DNA from: Elusimicrobia bacterium HGW-Elusimicrobia-2
GTDB lineage: Bacteria; CG03
Direction: 5' to 3'
Length of the DNA: 9,825 nucleotides
Assembly (NCBI GenBank): GCA_002841685.1
Contig: PHAM01000063.1
Coordinates: 1-9,825, forward strand
Positions 6,661 through 9,825 of this stretch are shown here, one piece after another (the first letter of the stretch is position 1; each line of letters starts with the position of its first letter). The notes under the pieces were generated by a model, which did not search any database, was not told the DNA's origin, and was given only the letters and a program-made list of their open reading frames with translations. Position numbers and translations under genes: made by a program.

Positions 6661-6665
6661 ATAAA

Positions 6666-7412
6666 ATGACGGATAAATTCATTGCCGGTTTCTGCGCCGC
6701 CCTTTTCGCGGCTTCGGCGGGTTTCTCTTTTGCACAGGCCTTCGAGGAGCCGTCTGGCACAATACTTGATATCGGGGGAAAGGTGACGATTTTACGCGAA
6801 GATAAATGGGATGAGGCTGAAAAATTCGCGCCGGTGTATGAGAAGAGCTTTGTGAAAACCGATGACGCGGCTTTTGCCGAGATCATGTTTGATGATGAGA
6901 CCGCCGTGCGTTTTGAGGAAAACACCGAAGCGGAGATTCTTTCCTCCGGCGGCGCTCTTGAGGTTTCGCTCAAATCCGGCAGGGTGACATCTTCCGTTGT
7001 GCCGCAGGATGAGGCGGTTTTTTTTGTTTCTTCTCCTCTGGCGATAATAGGTGTCAGGGGCACGGAATTTACAGTAACGCATAACGGGAAAGAAACTACC
7101 GCCGCGGTCTATAAGGGAAAAGTTGAAGTTGAAAACAGGGGCAAGTTGCCGAAAAGAATAAAAGTCGCCTCGGGAAATCAGAGCTTTGTTTACGAGGGTT
7201 TTCAGCCGTCGGAGCCTGTGGGCCTGGGGCCGGAATATATAAAATACAGAAAAAAAGTTCTGGATAAATTCGTCAAAAGAACTATTAAGAACAGGAAAAA
7301 CAAGGAAAAAATACTTCTCAAAAGGATGAATTTACGCCAAAACGAAAAAAAAGCGATTATAGAAGAAATAAAGGGCAGAAAGATAAATCCCGAAAAAAGG
7401 GGACGTCCTTAA
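6666..7412 (+). CDS. Exported FecR-domain protein with a basic C-terminal tail
   Basis: 248 residues. Residues 1-25 are a Sec signal peptide ending in FAQA. The FecR domain (about 27-178) begins with GTILDIGGKVTI, contains FDDETAVRFEENTEAEI, and has the diagnostic SSPLAIIGVRGTEFTV (residues 122-137) followed by AAVYKGKVEVEN and VASGNQSFV. This is the periplasmic/surface FecR type seen widely outside iron signalling. There is no transmembrane anti-sigma architecture and no sigma factor nearby, so regulation of iron uptake is not implied. Residues 190-248 are a very Lys/Arg-rich, probably helical tail (YRKKVLDKFVKRTIKNRKNK). Gene spacing of 19 bases to the HEAT gene suggests cotranscription. 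The last codons (KRGRP and stop) are formed by a GGGGACGTCC motif resembling the ends of the palindromic element upstream. Confidence 0.87.
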   Translation: MTDKFIAGFCAALFAASAGFSFAQAFEEPSGTILDIGGKVTILREDKWDEAEKFAPVYEKSFVKTDDAAFAEIMFDDETAVRFEENTEAEILSSGGALEVSLKSGRVTSSVVPQDEAVFFVSSPLAIIGVRGTEFTVTHNGKETTAAVYKGKVEVENRGKLPKRIKVASGNQSFVYEGFQPSEPVGLGPEYIKYRKKVLDKFVKRTIKNRKNKEKILLKRMNLRQNEKKAIIEEIKGRKINPEKRGRP

Positions 7413-7413
7413 T
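7393..7413. repeat. Solo half-motif related to the palindromic element, at the FecR gene end
   Basis: A6-GGGGACGTCC-TTAAT resembles the reverse complement of the right end of the element at 5679-5777 (A5-GGGGGACTGTCCCC-ATTA), lacking two inner bases and two C. GGACGTCC (7401-7408) is a perfect 8-base palindrome. The motif encodes the terminal KRGRP and supplies the TAA stop. Relationship to the larger element is inferred from similarity only. Confidence 0.45.
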
Positions 7414-7440
7414 ATTTTCAGGAAACGCGGAACAGAGGCC

Positions 7441-8340
7441 TTAAAATTTCACCGTGGGCCGCAATATGAACTGGACGGACGGGCTTTCATGATCTTCTTT
7501 CATCACGCCCGAATATTTGCGCCGGCCTTCCCAGAGGATACCGGCTGATATTGAGTAAGATGCCCCCCTTTTCCGGACAGAGTGAGGAAAGTTTCTGCCC
7601 AGCAGCAATTGCAGTTTCACGGGTTTCAGGTCTTCTTTGCGGAACGCGGCGAACACATCAAAATTTGAATTCCGCCAGAAGCGGAACCGCCTCTGGGCGT
7701 AATCAATCCTGTCGCGGAACAAAGAAAAGTAAAAGGAATCGCTTATAGCCGGATTGTCATGGAGCTTCATTCCCGTTCGGAAACTCCATATCTGTTTGGA
7801 GAACCTTGTTACCCGCACTCCTTTTATCTTCCACTCCAGCTGGGCCCATGTGTCGTTGTATATCACGTTGTTTTTGAAGTGCTTTTTGCCCATTGTCAGT
7901 AGGCCTCCCGAGTAAGCTACTCCGGCGTAACCCGCCGCCTTTCCCGGCCTGAAGGGCACGATTTTTCCCACAAACAGCGACACTCCCCAGGGATCCTCTT
8001 CTCCCGCTGTCAGAGCGTTCAGCAGATTGGCGCTGCCGGAGAAGTCAAAATTCTCATACAGGGCGCTGTTGTGTTTTTTCGTGTGCGAGGCCGCGTACGG
8101 CAGGGGACTGACGAAAAGTTCGCAGAGTATTGCCGTGGGCCGGAATGATTCTTTCAGCAGATTGATATAAAGAGATGTTTCTGATTCGCTTTGCGTGATG
8201 GTTTTCTCTGTCCTCAGGATCTGTGAAAAACTCGCGTAGCTGTAATAGGGGTCGCCCTTCCAGCCGAAGTCTCTTGCCGACGCCCCGAAAGCGCACGGGC
8301 AGAACAGGATTATCAATAAGCATGCCTTTAAATTTTTCAT
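7441..8340 (-). CDS. Exported, probably outer-membrane beta-barrel protein of unknown family
   Basis: The start is taken at 8340, giving 299 residues that open with a clear signal peptide (MKNLKACLLIILFCPCAFG, likely cut after ASA). The in-frame ATG at 8466 would add 42 residues of non-signal-like sequence and is rejected. The mature protein is rich in aromatic residues and in alternating hydrophobic/polar stretches (LYINLLKESF, DSFYFSLFRDRIDYAQRRFRFW). It ends VQFILRPTVKF; a terminal Phe on an amphipathic strand is the usual BAM recognition signal of outer-membrane barrels. I recognise no specific family; the function is unknown. It is convergent with the FecR gene (28 bases between stops) and divergent from the glycosylphosphotransferase gene. 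No Shine-Dalgarno precedes the ATG; a -10-like TAAAAT ends only seven bases before it. Confidence 0.72.
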   Translation of the reverse strand: MKNLKACLLIILFCPCAFGASARDFGWKGDPYYSYASFSQILRTEKTITQSESETSLYINLLKESFRPTAILCELFVSPLPYAASHTKKHNSALYENFDFSGSANLLNALTAGEEDPWGVSLFVGKIVPFRPGKAAGYAGVAYSGGLLTMGKKHFKNNVIYNDTWAQLEWKIKGVRVTRFSKQIWSFRTGMKLHDNPAISDSFYFSLFRDRIDYAQRRFRFWRNSNFDVFAAFRKEDLKPVKLQLLLGRNFPHSVRKRGASYSISAGILWEGRRKYSGVMKEDHESPSVQFILRPTVKF

Positions 8341-8347
8341 GTCTGCT

Positions 8348-8356
8348 ATTTTAGCA
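8348..8356 (-). promoter_or_regulatory. Extended -10 promoter for the minus-strand barrel gene
   Basis: On the minus strand the sequence reads TGC-TAAAAT (8356 down to 8348), an extended -10 with five of six matches in the hexamer. No good -35 is visible, which extended -10 promoters tolerate. The hexamer ends seven bases before the ATG at 8340, so the expected transcript would start at or next to the start codon. Confidence 0.5.
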
Positions 8357-8434
8357 AAAAAAATCATTTTGAGCCCCATGCCCGCGTCTGTCCGGCCCGC
8401 CGCGGTTCGGTGACAAATATCACGCGAATTGTTT

Positions 8435-8463
8435 TTGATGTATCTGCGGCTTTCTGCTATAAT
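8435..8463 (+). promoter_or_regulatory. Sigma-70-type promoter with perfect extended -10 for the glycosylphosphotransferase gene
   Basis: TTGATG (8435-8440, four of six against TTGACA), a 17-base spacer, then TATAAT (8458-8463) preceded by TGC, giving a consensus extended -10. Only eight bases separate the hexamer from the ATG at 8472, so initiation is expected at about 8469-8472, giving a leaderless or near-leaderless mRNA. Confidence 0.7.
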
Positions 8464-8471
8464 CATGCCGA

Positions 8472-9812
8472 ATGAAGAAAAAATTTATTTTCGCCTTTAA
8501 ATTCGTTTACCTGTTCGCGGACGCCTCGGTTCTTTTGCTGGCTTTTATGCTGGCGAATTATATGAGGCACGGTTTGTTTTTCCATCCGGCGTATAACAGG
8601 TTGCTCACTCCTGTTCTGCTGGTTTTTATATATTTTTTCTATCACTATAAATTTTACAACAAGCTGCAGCTGACTTATGTTTACGAGCTTTTCAGGATCA
8701 TCCGCGCCGGGGCTGTGGCTTTCGGCTTTATTATAGTTCTCACATTTTTCTGGAGGCCTTTTTCTTATTCCAGGCTGATGCTCACATATTTTCTGATGTT
8801 TTCGGTGATCATGGTTTTTGCCGAAAGAGAGTTCCTGAAATTTTTTATGGATCTGTGCATAAAGAGGTTCTTTCAGCCGGATAAGATACTTGTCGTGGGC
8901 AGGGGGAGAATAGTGAGGGCCTTACAGCGGCGGCTTCGGCTGAGGCATCAGGCGGCTTTGTGGATAAATCATTATCCTGACGCGGAAGAATTGAGAGTGT
9001 ATACGCAAAACCGCGGTTTCAGCGGAATCGTGATTGCGAATTTTCCCCTTAACCACGAAAAGGTCGTGAGCATAGCTAACCTTTGTGAGAATTACGGCGT
9101 TGATTTTCAGCTCGTGCCGGATATTCTGGAACTCAAGCTCGGCGATCTTGTCATGGATGAATTTTTCGGCATTCCTCTTCTGAAGCTCAAGCCCACGCCA
9201 TTAACGGGCACTTATCTGTTTATGAAAAATATTTTTGATGTGGCCGCGACCATAGCGGGCGTGGCTGTTTTTATGCCGTTTTTTATCCTCATAGCGTCGC
9301 TGATAAAGATAGACAGCCCCGGTGAGATAATCTACAGCCACATAAGGCGGGGAAGAAGGGGCAGGGATTTTAAATTTTTCAAATTCCGCACGATGGTAAA
9401 AAACGCCGATGCCATAATCAGGGAAGAGCGCCGGTCCCATTACAAAAGCGGCAACCTGCTTTTTAAGAAAAAGCGTGACGCCAGAGTGACGCGAGTGGGA
9501 AGATTCTTGCGGAAGTTTTCGCTGGACGAACTGCCGCAACTCCTTAATGTGCTCAAAGGAGATATGTCAATAGTCGGCCCGCGCCCGCAGATCCTCAGCG
9601 AGGCCGAGGGTTATGACGAGTCGGCGCAAAGACGCTTGCGTATCAAACCCGGCATCACCGGTCTCTGGCAGGTCAGCGGCCGCAGCGATCTGACTTACGA
9701 AGAAATGGTGCGCCTGGATATTTTTTATGTGCAGAACTGGTCAATGGAGGAAGATTTTCGTATACTTTTAAGAACAGTACCCGCCGTTTTTTTCGGAAAA
9801 GGGGCTTATTGA
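8472..9812 (+). CDS. Polyprenyl-phosphate glycosyl-1-phosphate transferase (exopolysaccharide / O-antigen initiating enzyme)
   Basis: 446 residues, complete, and typical of the large polyprenyl glycosylphosphotransferase class. The N-terminal half has about four membrane helices (roughly 8-30, 44-58, 78-93, 101-117), then a Rossmann-like cytoplasmic domain (ILVVGRGRIVRAL, 139-151). The C-terminal catalytic domain starts with a membrane-inserted helix (252-280). It carries KFRTM (304-308), the catalytic D352-E353 in SLDELPQLLNVLKGDMS, VGPRP (368-372), PGITGLWQVSGR (393-404) and a terminal DFRILLRTVPAVF. The family moves a sugar-1-phosphate from a UDP-sugar to undecaprenyl phosphate at the inner membrane, the first step of surface-polysaccharide synthesis. 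The sugar cannot be told from sequence. No Shine-Dalgarno precedes the ATG; the promoter lies directly in front. Further polysaccharide genes probably follow beyond the right edge. Confidence 0.93.
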   Translation: MKKKFIFAFKFVYLFADASVLLLAFMLANYMRHGLFFHPAYNRLLTPVLLVFIYFFYHYKFYNKLQLTYVYELFRIIRAGAVAFGFIIVLTFFWRPFSYSRLMLTYFLMFSVIMVFAEREFLKFFMDLCIKRFFQPDKILVVGRGRIVRALQRRLRLRHQAALWINHYPDAEELRVYTQNRGFSGIVIANFPLNHEKVVSIANLCENYGVDFQLVPDILELKLGDLVMDEFFGIPLLKLKPTPLTGTYLFMKNIFDVAATIAGVAVFMPFFILIASLIKIDSPGEIIYSHIRRGRRGRDFKFFKFRTMVKNADAIIREERRSHYKSGNLLFKKKRDARVTRVGRFLRKFSLDELPQLLNVLKGDMSIVGPRPQILSEAEGYDESAQRRLRIKPGITGLWQVSGRSDLTYEEMVRLDIFYVQNWSMEEDFRILLRTVPAVFFGKGAY

Positions 9813-9825
9813 TCATCGGCGGGCC

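Larger units (their letters stand above)
8341..8471. other. Divergent intergenic region holding two face-away promoters
   Basis: 131 bases between the barrel gene and the glycosylphosphotransferase gene. TCTGCTAT occurs as a direct repeat at 8342-8349 and 8453-8460, each touching one of the two -10 elements. The middle is GC-rich (CGGCCCGCCGCGG, 8393-8405). No further operator or RNA structure is evident. Confidence 0.5.

Noticed and set aside
6576-6665. Upstream start of the FecR gene at 6576
   Set aside because: It overlaps the HEAT gene by 71 bases in another frame, and the strong AGGGGGAGG plus signal peptide place the start at 6666.
6666-7412. FecR protein as an iron-uptake anti-sigma regulator
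   Set aside because: It has a cleavable signal peptide and no cytoplasmic anti-sigma segment or transmembrane anchor, and no sigma factor or TonB receptor is nearby.
7401-7420. GGACGTCC plus following TTAATATTTT as a terminator for the FecR gene
   Set aside because: The palindrome has no room for a loop and the T-run is interrupted; it overlaps the stop codon. No other terminator is visible in the 28 bases between the convergent genes.
8341-8466. 42-residue N-terminal extension of the minus-strand barrel protein from ATG 8466
   Set aside because: The extension reads through the promoter region, is not signal-like, and the signal peptide starts at 8340.

Overview
The window looks like a chromosomal stretch from a Gram-negative (outer-membrane-bearing), little-studied bacterium. 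The evidence is a mosaic secreted protein ending in a FlgD/T9SS-like C-terminal domain, a PorV/UPF0164-type outer-membrane barrel, a second barrel-like protein ending in Phe, several Sec signal peptides, and a polyprenyl-phosphate sugar transferase. The combination recalls candidate phyla such as Elusimicrobia or Omnitrophica, or FCB relatives. The sequence alone does not fix a taxon.

Layout. Positions 1-7412 carry six plus-strand genes that read as one long or two adjacent transcription units: (1) a large mosaic surface protein, open at the left edge (NHL repeat, four copies of a ~120-residue Ig-like module, a parallel beta-helix between copies 2 and 3, two carboxypeptidase-regulatory-like modules, a FlgD-like C-terminus); (2) an MntA-type minimal nucleotidyltransferase; (3) its HEPN/HI0074-family partner with an intact RX4HXY motif; (4) a PorV/UPF0164-like barrel fused to a CsgG/LpoB-like domain; (5) a HEAT-repeat exported protein; (6) an exported FecR-domain protein. 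Genes 1-4 are joined by 4-, 17- and 4-base overlaps, so the toxin-antitoxin-like pair is stitched between a putative secretion cargo and a PorV-like protein.

Genes 4 and 5 are separated by 176 bases. This gap holds a stem-loop just after the stop of gene 4 and a ~98-bp palindromic REP/MITE-like element centred near 5728. The right end of the element supplies the probable start codon and first residues of gene 5. A related half-motif supplies the last codons and stop of gene 6.

A minus-strand gene for a small exported, probably outer-membrane barrel protein (7441-8340) converges on gene 6. Diverging from it is a complete polyprenyl glycosylphosphotransferase (8472-9812), which would start a surface-polysaccharide locus extending to the right. 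Both divergent genes have an extended -10 motif placed so close to the ATG that their mRNAs may be leaderless.

Working model (inference): genes 1, 4, 5 and 6 are an envelope/surface-display group, the MntA-HEPN pair is a coupled passenger or safeguard, and a mobile palindrome has reshaped gene ends in the group. No tRNA, rRNA, CRISPR array or transposase gene was seen.
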